The notes: a model not told the origin generated them from the letters alone. Positions 47,540-59,368 are shown, numbered from the stretch's first letter. The stretch: 64,000 nt of DNA from Notamacropus eugenii (GCF_028372415.1 NC_092878.1:2197501-2261500); one strand, 5' to 3'. Translations and numbers: made by a program.

Positions 47540-48228
47540 GAAGGGAAGGAAGACTGAGGGAGACGGTGGTCAAAAATTAAAACTCTATTGTGGAGGGGAA
47601 GGGAGAAGGGAGAACTAAAAGCATAAACAGGGGGAAAGAGGATGGAGGGAAAGACACAGATAGGAATCCTAACTGTGGATGTGAATGAGATGAACTCTCC
47701 CAGAAAACAGAGGCAGATAGAAGAATGGATTAAAAACCATAATTCATCAATATATTGTTTACAAGAAACACATTTGAAACCGGGGGATACACACAGGGTA
47801 AAAGTAAAAGGTTGGAGCAGAATATATTGTGCTTCCACTGATGTAAAAAAAGCAGGGGTAGCAATTCTAATCTCAGACAAAGCAAAAGCAGAAACAGATC
47901 TAATCAAAAGAGATAAGCAAAGAAACTACATCCTGCTAAAAGGCACCACAGATAACAAAGCAATATCACTACTAAACATATACACTCCAAGTGGCTTAGC
48001 ATCCAGATTCTTAGAGAAGAAGTTAAGGGAGTTACTGAAGAAATAGACAGCAAAACTATGCTAGTGGAGGACCTCAAGCTCCCCCTTTCTGAACTTGATA
48101 AATCTAACCTCAAAATAAACAAGAAAGAATTTAAGGAGGTGAATAAAACTCTGGATAAGGTAGATATGATAGATCTCTGGAGAACACTGAATGGGGATAG
48201 AAAAGAATACAACCAATGCAGGTCAGCC
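47540..48228 (+). mobile_element. L1 LINE 5' part of ORF2 (endonuclease domain)
   Basis: A purine-rich inter-ORF region and 'gacacagataggaatcctaa' precede ORF2. The apurinic endonuclease domain follows: YCLQETHLKPGDTH, GVAILISDKAKAE, SLLNIYTPSG. The frame stops at 48046 and continues in another frame with SELDKSNLKINKKEF and DMIDLWRTLNGDRKEY. The RT domain and the 3' end are absent. The segment ends sharply against an L2 tail. A 5'-region piece without a 3' end cannot be a simple target-primed insertion, so its 3' part was lost. Confidence 0.85.
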
Positions 48229-48430
48229 TGCACTTGATCTTTTCTCCTTCCTCCTGCGGTTATCTTGTATATATTTTCTTGTGCATAACTGTTTGCATGT
48301 CGTCTTCCCCACTAGACTGTGAGTTCTTTGAGAGCACGGATTAGTTGCTATTTTTTCCCTTACCTCCAGTACTTCACCCAGTGCCTGACATATAATAAGT
48401 GTTTAATAAAGGCTAGTTAACTGGCTGACT
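48229..48430 (+). mobile_element. L2 LINE 3' end
   Basis: 'gtcttccccactagactgtg', 'agttctttgagagcacgga', 'cagtgcctgacatataataa', then a repeated GACT unit at the tip. Confidence 0.8.
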
Positions 48431-48604
48431 GACTTTCGTACATTTTTGCCACTGAGTTTAGAATTTAAATTTTCATTACCAGATTGAGTAACTATTTTTG
48501 GCAGACCTTTGGTCATTTTAGAAGATTTGGAAATGAAGAATTTGTCTGGAAAAGAGACTGTATGTCCTACATACACATCGTACAGTGTAATAATAGATTT
48601 TATG

Positions 48605-48795
48605 GAATCTTAGGTGGGGCCTTGAGAGGTCTTTCGGTTTAATAGTCTAACCCCCTTCTTTTCTAGATGAACAAAGTGATGACCAGAGATACAGGGTAAC
48701 TCATTCAAGTTCACACAGCCAGTTGGCAGAAGCAGGATTTAGAACCAGCTTCTCTGACTGCAGAGGCAGCAGTTTTTCCATTTCCCCACACTATC
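48605..48795 (-). mobile_element. THER/MIR-type CORE-SINE
   Basis: Antisense 'ttcacacagccagttggcag', 'aagcaggatttagaaccagc', with a THER-like left part 'gtctaacccccttcttttct'. Confidence 0.65.
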
Positions 48796-49940
48796 ACCTC
48801 ATCCTCTCTTTACTATCTCAGTCATGCAGAAGCACTGTGCAAAATGATATATATCAAACTTTCCTTTTCATTACTACAGAGCTGCTGGTTCTTTATTTCA
48901 AACAGGTCCTTCCCTCACTGGAGGAGTCCAAGTTGTTATTTAACAGTTTGCCAGTAACTGGTGGTAATTATCTTGGCATACTAGGAGGTAAATGCTGAAT
49001 GTAACCTACTGAAGATGTCTCTACTTAAAAAAACAACTCCTAGTATTAAAGAGTTAATGGCTAAGGTGTTGAGTCTATAAATAAAGCTAACTCACGAGTT
49101 CTCAAACTAGCTTTGGGAATGGAAAAAAAAAAAGGGATGTCCATAAATGGAAAGGAATGTTTACACAGGAGCATAACTGTTGGCAGGTTGGGTGTTTTGG
49201 TGTTTTTTTTTTTTTAAGATTAACCTTGAGAATTCTGGGATTTAACCCCTTTTGCTATGAAGACCGTTAAATTGTTTTAATTTTTAACCAACCAGAAGAA
49301 AGAAAAAGTTCATAATAATTGATACATCAAAGCAAACTTATCAAAGCTAGATTTTGAAATGCTCCTGTTGTGGTTGAATTTACAATTATATACTTTATCA
49401 TTTTAGATAACGTGTCTAGACAACCTTTCCCCCCCACACAAATGCTTATCAGAATTAAATATGGTGTCAGACTGTATACTTAAGTAAGTTAGGTGTAGGA
49501 GTGAAGACAAGTGTTCAGTAAAATATAAGCTGTCTGAAGTAATTCCAAATATTTGTAGAAGTGTTTTCATAGGTTAACAAGGTTCATAGGTCCATTGAGA
49601 ATAATGTGCAAAGTGGGCACCTAATTTCAACGACATTGTTTAGATCCTATCTAAGAATTTACCCTAAAGGAACAGAATGCCTTTATTACTTACGTTTTCC
49701 TCTCTCTTTTAAAAACACATTTGTATGCATGCAGGTGTTACAAACTGGCAGGGCCTGGTTTAAAATTGCCCTGGGGTTTGCATTTCAGCTGAGAATGAAT
49801 TTTTTAGATACGCAGGATTCTGTGTTCATCTTAGATAAGAAGAGGACCCAAAGGCTCACCATAGGCAAATACTAGCCATTAGCCTATCTTCCAGGGAAAA
49901 AACTACAACACTAAAACTTTAAATTCTAGAAAGAACCATT
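48795..49940. other. Single-copy sequence without gene seen
   Basis: About 1.1 kb with no recognised repeat. The 89-codon frame at 49606-49875 matches no family I know. Confidence 0.4.
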
Positions 49941-49944
49941 AGAT

Positions 49945-50201
49945 TTTTTGTTGTTGTTCAGTCATCTTTGAGTCATGTCTGACTCTTCATTAGCCCATTT
50001 AGGGTTTTCTCGGCCAAGATACTACAGCAGTTTGCCATTTCCTCCTCATTTTGCAGATGAGGAAACTGAGGTAAACAGGGTTGAGTGACTTGTCCAGGGG
50101 TACACAGCTAGCAAGTGTCTGAGGCCAGATTTGAACTCAGGAAAATGAGTCTTCCTGACTGGAGACCCAGGGCTCTATCTCCTAAGCCACCCTGGGTGTC
50201 C
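49945..50201 (-). mobile_element. tRNA-headed SINE with BovB/RTE-like tail
   Basis: Same family as 37443-37690, with the tail 'gttgttgttcagtcatcttt' and a full head. The TAGATTTT motif on both sides (49939-49946 and 50204-50211) fits a target duplication. Confidence 0.85.
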
Positions 50202-50324
50202 TCTAGATTTTAGTCTTTTCTAGATCCTGTTTGTAGAAATGACTGAATAAAATGTATTGAAGGCTTTGCAAAAGAAACATGACTACTAAAATATTTATTT
50301 ATAGGTGAAATAAGTTTTCTGATT

Positions 50325-50510
50325 GGGTAGTCCTGAGGAGAAACACCAGGAGGCAGAGATTTTAATTGTCTGCCACTAACCAGCTAAGTGGCCTCAGACA
50401 AGCCACTTCATTTCCTTGAGACTTAATTTTCTCATAGGTAAAAAGAGTAAAATTGGACTAGGATGGTCTTTGAAGACCCTCCTAGTTCTAATGTTCATGT
50501 GCAATTCAAA
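50325..50510 (+). mobile_element. THER/MIR-type CORE-SINE
   Basis: 'ctaagtggcctcagacaagc', 'gagacttaattttctcatag', tail 'gaccctcctagttctaatgt'. Confidence 0.65.
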
Positions 50511-51180
50511 CACAAGGCATTCAGAAAATTTTGAAGAGCTATTTAAATGTCCGTTATTAGGATTATGATATAAAAGGTACATTCTAATGCTGTTACCTGG
50601 AATCAGATAAATTTCTTAAGGATATTTACGTAACGGCCATGTTATATTATTTTATGACGTAGCATAACAATGTAGATGAGAAAAAAATATACCATTCCCA
50701 ATCATTTAAAAAATTGTTTTCTCCTTGTCTGTCCTTACTTTCTAATTTGGAAGTAATTTATAAAAGCATAGGGAAGAAGGTGAATGGGAGGGAGGATTAC
50801 ATTAACAAAGTTCATGGCAAGCAAGTTAGAGCACATCTGACTACATCTCTACAGTCAAGGCCATAGACAGATTAGGCAGCCACCTACACAATGTGATTTC
50901 AAGAGTACCAAAAAGGCCTTCTCTATGTTCCAAAATACCTCTCCCACTTCACTTGCTAATTCTGAAATTAAAGCATTATTCTTTGCACAGAAATTTTTCC
51001 TCTGTTAAAATATAAACACCCTTGAGAACATTAAAAATGAAGTTCTAACAGTCATTTCCAAGTGAACATAAATAATTTTATCAGATCCTTTCAGGAGAAC
51101 AGTTTGGATGGGAGAGAAAAAGGAAAAGAGGGCAAGGAGAAAGCAAAGGATGAGGATACTGAAAAAGTACTTAGCTAATT
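50510..51180. other. No gene seen
   Basis: About 670 bases of AT-rich, single-copy-looking sequence. Confidence 0.4.
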
Positions 51181-51740
51181 GAACTGTACCTACTCTACCC
51201 AGAAATACTGCAAATGGATATATAACCCAAAGAGATCAAAGGACAAGGAAAAGGTCCCACATGTACAAAAATAATTGTGGAAGCTCTTTTTGTGGTGTCA
51301 AAGAGTGGAAATCTGAGGGGGTGCCCATCAATTGGGTAAAAGCTGAACAAGTTATGGTGTATGATTGTGATGGAATATTATTGTGCTATAAGAAACAATG
51401 AGGGGATATTTTCAGAGAAAGCTGGCAAGGCTTGTATGAATTGATGTAAAATGAAGTAAGTGGAGCCAACAGAACAATTTATTAAATCACAATATTGTAC
51501 AAATAACTTTGAAATACTTAGGAACTCTAATCAATGCAATAACCAAACACTTCCAGAAGACTCAAAATGAAAAATGTTACCTACTTCCTGATAAAGAGGT
51601 GATGGTATAAATTGAGACTTTTAAAAAATGTAGCCAATTTGAAAAACTGTTTTTGTTTGACTTTACGTGTTTGTAACAGGAGTTTTGTTTTTCTTGCTTT
51701 CTCAGGGAGAAAATGGGGACCTGAAGATAAAATAAAATTG
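51180..51740 (+). mobile_element. L1 LINE 3' part, old
   Basis: 'aaggaaaaggtcccacatgt', 'ggtgtcaaagagtggaaatc', 'gtgcccatcaattgggtaaa', 'tattattgtgctataagaaa', then a diverged 3' UTR. Confidence 0.8.
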
Positions 51741-51879
51741 ATTCTTTTTAAAGTACCTACTAACTTCACAGTTCTACCTACAGCCAACCCTGCCTGTATG
51801 GAATGAATGAATACTCAAGCAGATCCAAAGATGTTGGCTTAAGACTCATCTGCCTCAAGCGATTATAGGAAATTCAATG

Positions 51880-52060
51880 TGGGGGAGAGAGAGCACTGGA
51901 TTAGAGAGTAGGAAGCCTGTACTCTAAGCCTGGCTAACTAGCTCTGTGCTCTTAGGCACATCATTTACCCTCTCTGGCTTTCAGTTTCCCTTCCATAATA
52001 TATGACAGGGGAGAAAGAAAAGGAAACTTTCAAATGCTAATTGCTCTGATACTTTAACCT
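51880..52060 (+). mobile_element. THER/MIR-type CORE-SINE
   Basis: 'gagcactggattagagagta', 'taactagctctgtgctctta', 'ctggctttcagtttcccttc'. Confidence 0.65.
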
Positions 52061-52189
52061 GTCTGGTCTTTCAGTTTTGGTCCTTGGTGAGTTGTATCTC
52101 AGAAAACGTCTTGAGCATGCTTTAGATACCGTGTAAAATATTTTTAATTGCCATATTCAGAGAAACAAGAAACATGGTAGTATGTAAGA

Positions 52190-52375
52190 CCCTAGGTTCA
52201 GAGATGGAAGGGAACTTAAAGACCCTTGAGTCCAACTCCTTTCCCTCCCCCGCCCCCTACTTTTTTTTACAGGTAAGGCACAGATTCACAAAGAGGCTAA
52301 GTTACTTGCCTAGAGTCACATAGCTAACAAGGGTCTAAACCTAGGTCTTACTGATTCTAGCACTATACTTAGTGT
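52190..52375 (-). mobile_element. THER/MIR3-type CORE-SINE
   Basis: 'gaccctaggttcagagatgg', 'cccttgagtccaactccttt', 'agagtcacatagctaacaag'. Confidence 0.75.
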
Positions 52376-52867
52376 TTTGAAGTTTCTATGCATCATGGAG
52401 CTTAGGACCCTTTCCTAAAGAACAGAACTAATTAGGATAGAGTTACCCTCCAGCTCCTTAGGCTCTATAGCATTCTGAAACTATTGCCTCTCTCCATGGT
52501 AGTCACCTTGGGCATCGTAAAGACTTTCTCTTATACCCTGCTTCCCAGACCTACCTCTAGGTCTGACTCTGAGGCTGAATTAGGAAATGGTAAATCTGTA
52601 ACTGTGCTGGCATAAAGTGAAAATGCAAAATGTAGTTTTCTCCAAGACCAATTAAGTGTTGAGAAAGCTTCCCCTCCTCCCCCAAATTCCATTCCTCACA
52701 TTTATAAGCAGTTCTTGACCATTGGGGAAGAGAGTAAATTTCTGAAGCTCCTGAACACATGAGAATAGTTTAAACTGAGTCCAGAGATTCTTTCAACTAT
52801 GCCTTTGCTTAAAAGGAAAAAGTGATTCTTCCTCAGCTTGAGTTTCTTGACTTTTAGGTTTGTTGCA

Positions 52868-53045
52868 GAGTATGTTGGCTAGAAAACTAGACTTGGAGTG
52901 AGAAGGCCTGGGTTCAAATCCTGGCTCCACCTTCTTAAAGTGACTTTACCCCCGAGCCTCAGTTTCTTCACCTAGGAAATGGGTGCTTCCCTCCCCCCCC
53001 CAGGTATACAAGATGATTTCTAAAGTCTCTTCAACTAGAAGTTAG
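52868..53045 (+). mobile_element. MIR/THER-type CORE-SINE
   Basis: 'gagaaggcctgggttcaaat', 'gagcctcagtttcttcacct', then the L2-like end 'gatttctaaagtctcttcaa'. Confidence 0.75.
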
Positions 53046-53100
53046 AGACTTAGTTCTCATTCAAACTTAATCTTTTATATTGAAAAAAAGTAAAATATCC

Positions 53101-53636
53101 CAGACTTAAGAGAGTTCTCAAATTTTTTTGGTCTCAAGACCCTAACCCTTTAAATTTTAAAAAATTATTGAGGACCCCAAAAAGCTTTTGGTTTTTTTCT
53201 GGGTTCCATCAATAATTACTGCATTAGAAATTTAAAATGAAATGTTCTTTAAAAAACATATTAATATACTTTAATATAACAACAAGCCCATTATATGGAA
53301 ATATGACATATTTTAATGAAAAACTGAGTACATTTTCCAAATAAAAAATGTAGAAGTTTCACATATTTTTGTTTTACATATTTTTGCAAATTTCTTTAGT
53401 ATATGGCTTAAGAGAAGATAGCTGGATTCTTGTACCTTCTTTGGCATTCGATCTTTTGTGATATGTTTTGTTTGAATTATATAATGAAAATCTGGTCTCA
53501 CACAGATAGGTAGCTGGAAAAGGGAAGAGAATTTTAATGGGCAAATAACATCTTGGTATTATTATTATTAAACTAGTTTTGACTTCCTGTGATCTCAGGG
53601 ACCCCCTGTGTTAAACCACACTTGGAGAACTCTTGC
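53101..53636. mobile_element. hAT-Charlie-like DNA transposon, non-autonomous
   Basis: The left terminus CAGACTTAAGAGAGTTCTCA and the right terminus, complement CAGCAAGAGTTCTCCAAGTG, share CAG and AGAGTTCTC. Internal blocks such as 'attattgaggaccccaaaaa', 'gaagatagctggattcttgt' and 'caaataacatcttggtatta' match a hAT family shared by therian mammals. No transposase is encoded, and I see no clear 8-base duplication. Confidence 0.65.
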
Positions 53637-53639
53637 TGT

Positions 53640-54265
53640 CTAGATCACAAAGTGGACCATTTATTCCTGAACAGTAATTTGAGAAATGATGTTAAAAAAA
53701 AAAACAAACCTGAAACACTTACACATGAGGAATAAGTGATGGACATTTAGATTACTATGCTGGTAATCAGAAAATAAGAAAAGGCTTCCAGGACGCTGGG
53801 TAGAGTCTCTGTTGAGGATTTATAGAAGGATGCATACAAAAATTGCATGAGATAAAAAGGCATGGCTAGGTTGCACTAGAAAGTGTCCAGTACCCACATC
53901 AACGAGAATTACTGAAGTTTGCTTATAACATAATGAAAAAAACAGCATTCATAGAAAAAGGTACTATTTTAAAGGACAATTTTGAAACCAATAAAGAAAA
54001 ACATTTTATTTATAATTGCATGCCATCCAGAGAGGAAAAAGAGAACAAATATTATAAAGATAGACTCTTGTCAGTACTGATTGTCTGGGAAAATAACAAT
54101 AATAAGCCCTTTCCTTTACGTAGCATGTTCACTATCCTTTGATCATCACTGTAGTCATTGAATAGAGAAACTTCAGGCTCAAAATAGGTTGTGTCCTTAG
54201 CATTTATGGGCAACCCTGATAAATTGGATCCAATAAGAATCAAAATCAACATGGGGGAGGAGGGT
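53640..54265. other. No gene seen
   Basis: About 600 bases of AT-rich, single-copy-looking sequence. A 69-codon lysine-rich frame at 53933 lacks any supporting context. Confidence 0.4.
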
Positions 54266-54267
54266 AT

Positions 54268-55500
54268 TGGTTGGTTGGTTGTTGTCTGTCTTCAAAGATG
54301 ACCAAAATGACATCACCATGATAAAGTGAAATTCCAGTGTGTCCAACTGTGGCTGATCAGACCAATATGAGCTCAGAATGTTCTACCACAGGTTGGGCAC
54401 AGAGAGTCCATGTGAATATTTGGGGTGGATACTCCAAATTTGCACATCCTATGTTTACTTCAATTCTCCTTTGCTCATAGAGCACAGCACTTTTTCTTAT
54501 GTGGGCACACTATGCTGAGCAGTCCTGTGCCAGTGTCTCCCATGTTGCACAGTCAAATTCAAAGTTCTTCAGAGAAACCTCAAGAGTGTCCTTGTATCAC
54601 TTCTGGCCACCATGTGATCGCCAGCCCCATGCAAGTTCTCCATAAAATAGTCTTTTTGGAAAGCACACATTTTGCATTCAAACAACATGGCCAGCCCATT
54701 GGAGTTGTGCTCTTTGAAGCAGAGTTTGAATGCTTGACTACTTCAGCTCGAACAAGGACTTCAGCGTCTGGTACTTTATCCTTCCAGGTGATCCTCAGAA
54801 TCTTCCTAAGAGAGTTCAAATGGAAGTGATTCAGTTTCCTGGCATGGCACTGGAAAACTGTCCATGTTTCACAGGCATACAACAATGAGGTCAGCACAAT
54901 GGTTCTGTAGACCTTCAGTTTGGTAGTCAGTCTAATTCCTCTTCTCTCCCAAACTTTTCTTTGGAGCCTCTCAGACACTGAGCTAGCTCTGGCAATGTGT
55001 GCATCAACCTCATTGTCAATGTGTACATCCCTGGAAAGTACACTACCAAGGTAAGTGAACTTATCCACAGCATTCAAAACTTCTCCATTTGTTGTAACCG
55101 ATGGTTCCATGTATGAATGGTATAGTGGTGGCTGATGGAGCACCTGTGTTTTCTTGGTGTTGATTATTAGGCCAAAATTAGCACAGGCAGCAGAGAATTG
55201 ATCCATACTTTGCTGCATTTCAGCTTCAGAGACTGCATTGAGTGCACAATCATCTGCAAACAGAAAATCATGCCCCAACACTCCCTCCACTTTGGTCTTG
55301 GCTTGCAGCCTTTTCAAAGTGAAGAACTTACCATGAGTACAGTAATTGACCTTGATGTCATGTTCATCCTCATTGAAAGCATTTGACCACATGGCTGAAA
55401 ACATCATGCTAAAAAGCACAGGGACAAGCACACAGCCCTGTTTCACTCTGTTGGTGACTAGGAAGACATGAGAGCATTGTCCACTTATCCAGAACCCAGG
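54268..55500 (-). mobile_element. RTE-clade LINE fragment (reverse transcriptase and 3' end)
   Basis: On the minus strand the RT domain reads NRVKQGCVLVPVLFSMMF, then DFLFADDCALNAVSEAEM with the catalytic FADD at 55249-55260, then TKKTQVLHQPP, DKFTYLGSVLS and the thumb-like LNHFHLNSLRKILRITWKD. This is typical of RTE-clade proteins. A frameshift near plus 54740 moves the conserved GLAMLFECKM segment into another frame. The 3' end carries 'tttgaagacagacaacaacc'. The upstream endonuclease domain is absent. RTE elements are the likely source of enzyme for the RTE-tailed SINEs in this window. Confidence 0.88.
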
Positions 55501-55900
55501 CAAACATGCCATCATGAAATTGACGTGCAATACTGATGAACTCTGAGCAACCAAATTTTGACATAATTTTCCATGAGGGTGACCAAGGGATCTCAAACCC
55601 ATTGGTGAGTTAGAAGGATGTCTGCCCCATGCATTTGAAGACTTCATCTGGTGGAATGGGCAGATGAGAACAATTTGTTCCAATGGCCATGAAGGCAGCT
55701 GAAGCAGGTGGCATGGAGCACTTATAACTTGGTTAGACACAGAAGACGCCAAGGTCATCCACTGCATCCTGAGCCATTGCCATCTGTCTTGACTCTGTCC
55801 TGTCACTGGATTATAATGACTCTGGAGAAGACAGTGAGGCTGGTGCCTTCATGAAACTCTGCCTCACAAATTCAACTTACACACAAATCAAAAAACATCA
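55500..55900 (-). mobile_element. SINE/RTE-related segment fused to the RTE copy
   Basis: The minus strand carries 'caggatgcagtggatgacct' and 'gccacctgcttcagctgcct', which match the repeat at 1858-2275 rather than an RTE endonuclease or early RT region. The open frame of the RTE runs on through it, so about 100 codons at the start of the 408-codon frame come from this piece. Confidence 0.55.
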
Positions 55901-55994
55901 TCTAAAAAAAAGACATGGTGGGGTAAGGTGGGGGGGATGGTGTGAGGAAGAGGAGAGAGGGGGTCCTACTCTATGACTTTATTGGTATGGGAAA

Positions 55995-56195
55995 TTCAAG
56001 TGAAAAGATTCTAGCAGAGCAGATTTGTAGCTGCTCTGCAATTTATAGTCTCAGAGAAGTTGCCTCGGGTATGAATAGATAAGTGACTTGCCCTTGGCTA
56101 GAGAGCCAACATGTGTTAGAGGCTGGATTTGAACACTAGTCTTCCTGACTCCAAGGCCAACTCCCTACCCATGACACCTTTGGGCCTCTCATCAA
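55995..56195 (-). mobile_element. CORE-SINE, MIR/THER type
   Basis: 'gataagtgacttgcccttgg', 'ctggatttgaacactagtct', 'ctaccc' head region. Confidence 0.65.
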
Positions 56196-56394
56196 CCCCA
56201 CAGGTTGGATGAAGTGAAAGTTACAAAAGTAACACACCTACCCTAAGGGTATTTTGTAAAGTTGTTAGCAAGTTTATTGAGTCTTGACAGCAGTGCTAAA
56301 AAAGAAACTACAAATTTAAAAGAGAACTAAAATAGAGTAAAATAATGTTGTAACAGGACTTTGCTCTCTTAAGATTCATAAGGAAGTATTATGA

Positions 56395-57070
56395 GTCATC
56401 GACAAGCATTTATTAAATACTTGTTTTATGCCAGGCAGGGTGCTAAGTGCTGAAGATACGAAGAAAGGCAAAAATAGAACCTCCCTCCCCTCAAAGCGGG
56501 AGCGGGGGAGACAACATACAAATTCCAGTAGATATAAATTGGATGTGCGATACATTGGAAGAAATTTCATAGGGAAGGCATTGAAGTGAGGTTGCTGGGA
56601 AAGATCTCTCTCAGAAGCAGGATTTGAGGAATTTGAAGATTTAAGACTTTAAGGAAGACAAGGAAGTCAGAAGGCATAGATGAGGAGAGAAAGCATTTCA
56701 AGCATGGCGGAATGCAGAGTTGAAGTATGAGGAACAAGGAGGACAATGTCAGTCCATAATTAGTGGATTACAAAATACCTGGAGAGGAATAAATACAAGA
56801 AATCTATTAAGGAAGAAAGGGCCAGATTTTGAAGGCCTTTCAAAGTCAGAGGATTTTGTATTTAATCCTGGAGGTAATAAGGAACTACTGGAGTATTGAA
56901 TTGGAAGGCAACATGATCAAACTTTCACTTTAGGAAAATCACTTTGGAAGCTGAATGGAGGATGGATTGGTGTTCAGAGGGACTTGCAGCAGAGAGATCA
57001 ACCAGACTACCACATGCCTCATTGTAGTAGTCTAGGTATGAGATGAAGAGAGGCTGTACCAGAAAATCAG
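56395..57070 (-). mobile_element. L2 LINE 3' UTR, 675 bp
   Basis: Antisense: 'gcatttattaaatacttgtt', 'ggagacaacatacaaattcc', 'ggccagattttgaaggcctt', 'taatcctggaggtaataagg', 'ttaggaaaatcactttggaa', 'cattgtagtagtctaggtat'. It is one of the longer L2 copies in the window. Confidence 0.85.
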
Positions 57071-57488
57071 GATGACTATTAAAAAATATTAGACAAAGGA
57101 GAGCTGAATATTATGACTTTGCCAGTGCTCACTCAGAATTGTCCCAAGGGAACCAACTTGAGTATCTAATTCATTCAGTAAGTCTGTTCCTAAAGTTAGA
57201 TGAGTGCTTTTGACTATAAGGTTTTATGGTACTATCTGCTCCATTAGGATCACTCAATTCCCTTTGCTCTGAAACCACAAACAAAATAGAACTTCTAAAA
57301 TTATTAGGGTTTGGTTTTCAGGGGAAAAAAATACGTACTTAGAAAAAAAACCACTTTATGATCAGGAGACACAAGGATCCAGGTTATTGGACAGCTATAT
57401 TTTTCATTGTGGATGAAAACGATTGTTACTCAGGTTTATCAACCTCAGTCATTACTCTGGTTTATCAGCCTCTTTGGGGGTTTGATTG

Positions 57489-57750
57489 GGGGGCAGATAA
57501 GTGGTACAGTGGGTAGAGCAGTGGGGCTGGAGTCAGGAAGACCTGAGTACAAATCCAGCCTCAGACACTTGCTAGCTATGTGAACCTGGGCAAGTCACTT
57601 AACCCTGATTGTCTCAATTCCTCATCTGTAAAATGGGGATATACCAGGAAAGGAAATAGCAATCCACTTCAGTATCTTAGCCAACAAAGCCCCAAATGGG
57701 GTCATGGAGAATCAGGCATCACTGAAATGACACAATAACAGCAACAAATA
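57489..57750 (+). mobile_element. tRNA-headed SINE with BovB/RTE-like tail
   Basis: 'gggcagataagtggtacagt', 'cctgagtacaaatccagcct', 'caattcctcatctgtaaaat', 'caaatggggtcatggagaat', end 'gaaatgacacaataacagca'. It is full length. Confidence 0.88.
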
Positions 57751-57754
57751 CCCA

Positions 57755-58795
57755 CTTCATGACTATGGAACCAAAATTCACAGCTGCTCCAAACTGTTAG
57801 TTTGGCCAAACAGTACAACATTCTTCATCCAAGAGGATGATGCAGTTGGACAGGTGATCAGTCCATTGAAATGGTTCATTATGCCATCAATCTTGACAGA
57901 AAGATGGCCAACAGCCCAGAATTGAATAGGAGTAAGAAAACAGGCTAACAGGCTGGACTGCATTTGGGGAATTACACAGCAAGGTGGATGATTCGAAGCT
58001 TCTCCCTGAATCAGCAAAAACAACGACAAAAGAGTGTTGCTAGGCTCTGAGTTTGACTCTGTTTCTTTGAGTTGGAACCTTTCGGTGGATGCTGTTTCTG
58101 ATTCCCTGAATCACAGCTTTGAGAGAGCACTTGGGTCTCCTTCCTTTTCAAAGGACATGGAAGAAAATTATGTTGCTTCTTTAGATCCAGGGAAGCTTTT
58201 TATATGATAAAAACCATCAGATCAAGACCTGCAGGTTCCCTTATCATCTGATCAAATCCAGAAAGAACCATGCTGTTGTTGCAAACAAATTAGCTATGTG
58301 TCTTTTCATCACTTGCCACCAAGATCCTCTGGGGCTGAAATCAGCCCCTACATCTCAAGTCTCATCTCAAGCTTCAGTGACAAAAGCTGCATGTAGTCAG
58401 CCAGTCCAGGAGCTACAGATTGGAGGCTCTGATTGTGAACACATAGCAATGCCTTCCTTGTGATGAAGACTGGGGATAAAGTTTTGTGGGAGCAGTCCAG
58501 CACTATCGTTATTTAGGGCACTGATAACTGCGGTAGCAATAGCAGCCCTGTGAAGAACGTATTTGTGGAACGTAAGAATGACCTAACTAGAGGCATGTGG
58601 GTTCCCAAGTCTCTGCCATGTATACTACCATGGCAAAGCAATGGAAATGCATGGTAACTGAAAATCGATCACATCAAATGAAAGGCCCAAGAAAACACTT
58701 TTGCCTCCTGCTATTTACTATTTTATTTCTATTTCTAATAACATTTTGGAAGGATAAATTGTCTGTGGCTCTGAAATAAAAATAAAAGTCAAATA
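57755..58795 (+). other. Unidentified segment; possible decayed coding copy
   Basis: About 1 kb that matches no repeat I recognise. On the plus strand, protein-like stretches follow each other in nearby frames, for example FFIQEDDAVGQVISPLKW, SLSWNLSVDAVSDSLNHS and a hydrophobic LLFTILFLFLITFWKD. Two AATAAA-like motifs (AAATAAAAATAAAAG) close it at about 58775-58790. This could be a retrocopy of an unknown membrane-anchored protein, or chance. I do not recognise the parent gene. Confidence 0.25.
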
Positions 58796-58799
58796 TAAC

Positions 58800-58930
58800 T
58801 GAAAACAATAGGGGTTTGATTAGAATAGGATACAAACCCCTTGAGGGCAGAAAGTTTTTCTTTGGATTCCCAGTGTCTCAAACTGTACGTTGATGAGCTA
58901 TAGCAAATGCTTGTTGAAATAAATTGATTA
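58800..58930 (+). mobile_element. L2 LINE 3' end
   Basis: 'acaaaccccttgagggcaga', 'tttggattcccagtgtctca', 'gcaaatgcttgttgaaataa'. Confidence 0.7.
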
Positions 58931-59114
58931 ATGAGAGTCAGCTAAATCCACCAGCTGCAGTGCTGGTACAATGCCACGTACCAGCCCAGGGGTGCCTATG
59001 CTCACACTCTCTACTTGGTATATTTCTCATACTTGCAAACTACTAGAACGTAAGTTTCTAAACTTTGAATCCCTCACAGCACACGTGTTCATGAGTAGCT
59101 GCAACCCCAACAGC

Positions 59115-59368
59115 CGCAACATTCACATAGCGCCTACTATGTGCCAGGCACTGTGCTAAGTACTTTACAGTATTAATTCATTTGATCTTCACAATAACCC
59201 TGTGATCTAGGTTCTATTATTATCCCTGTTTTTCAGTTGAGGAAACAGAGGCAAATAAAGGTTAAATTATTTTCCCAGAGTCACATGGTGTCTGAGGTCA
59301 AATTTGAACTCAGGCCTTCCCTAACTTCAGACTTAGCTCCAACCATTTATTTGACTTCCTAGTAGTTG
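59115..59368 (-). mobile_element. MAR-type CORE-SINE, full length
   Basis: 'ctatgtgccaggcactgtgc', 'catttgatcttcacaataac', 'cagttgaggaaacagaggca', 'gaactcaggccttccctaac'. Confidence 0.85.

Noticed and set aside
47398-48233. Minus-strand frames of 169 and 109 codons opposite the L1 endonuclease
   Set aside because: They are shadows of L1 coding sequence, which is recognisable on the plus strand (CLQETHLK, SDKAKAE).
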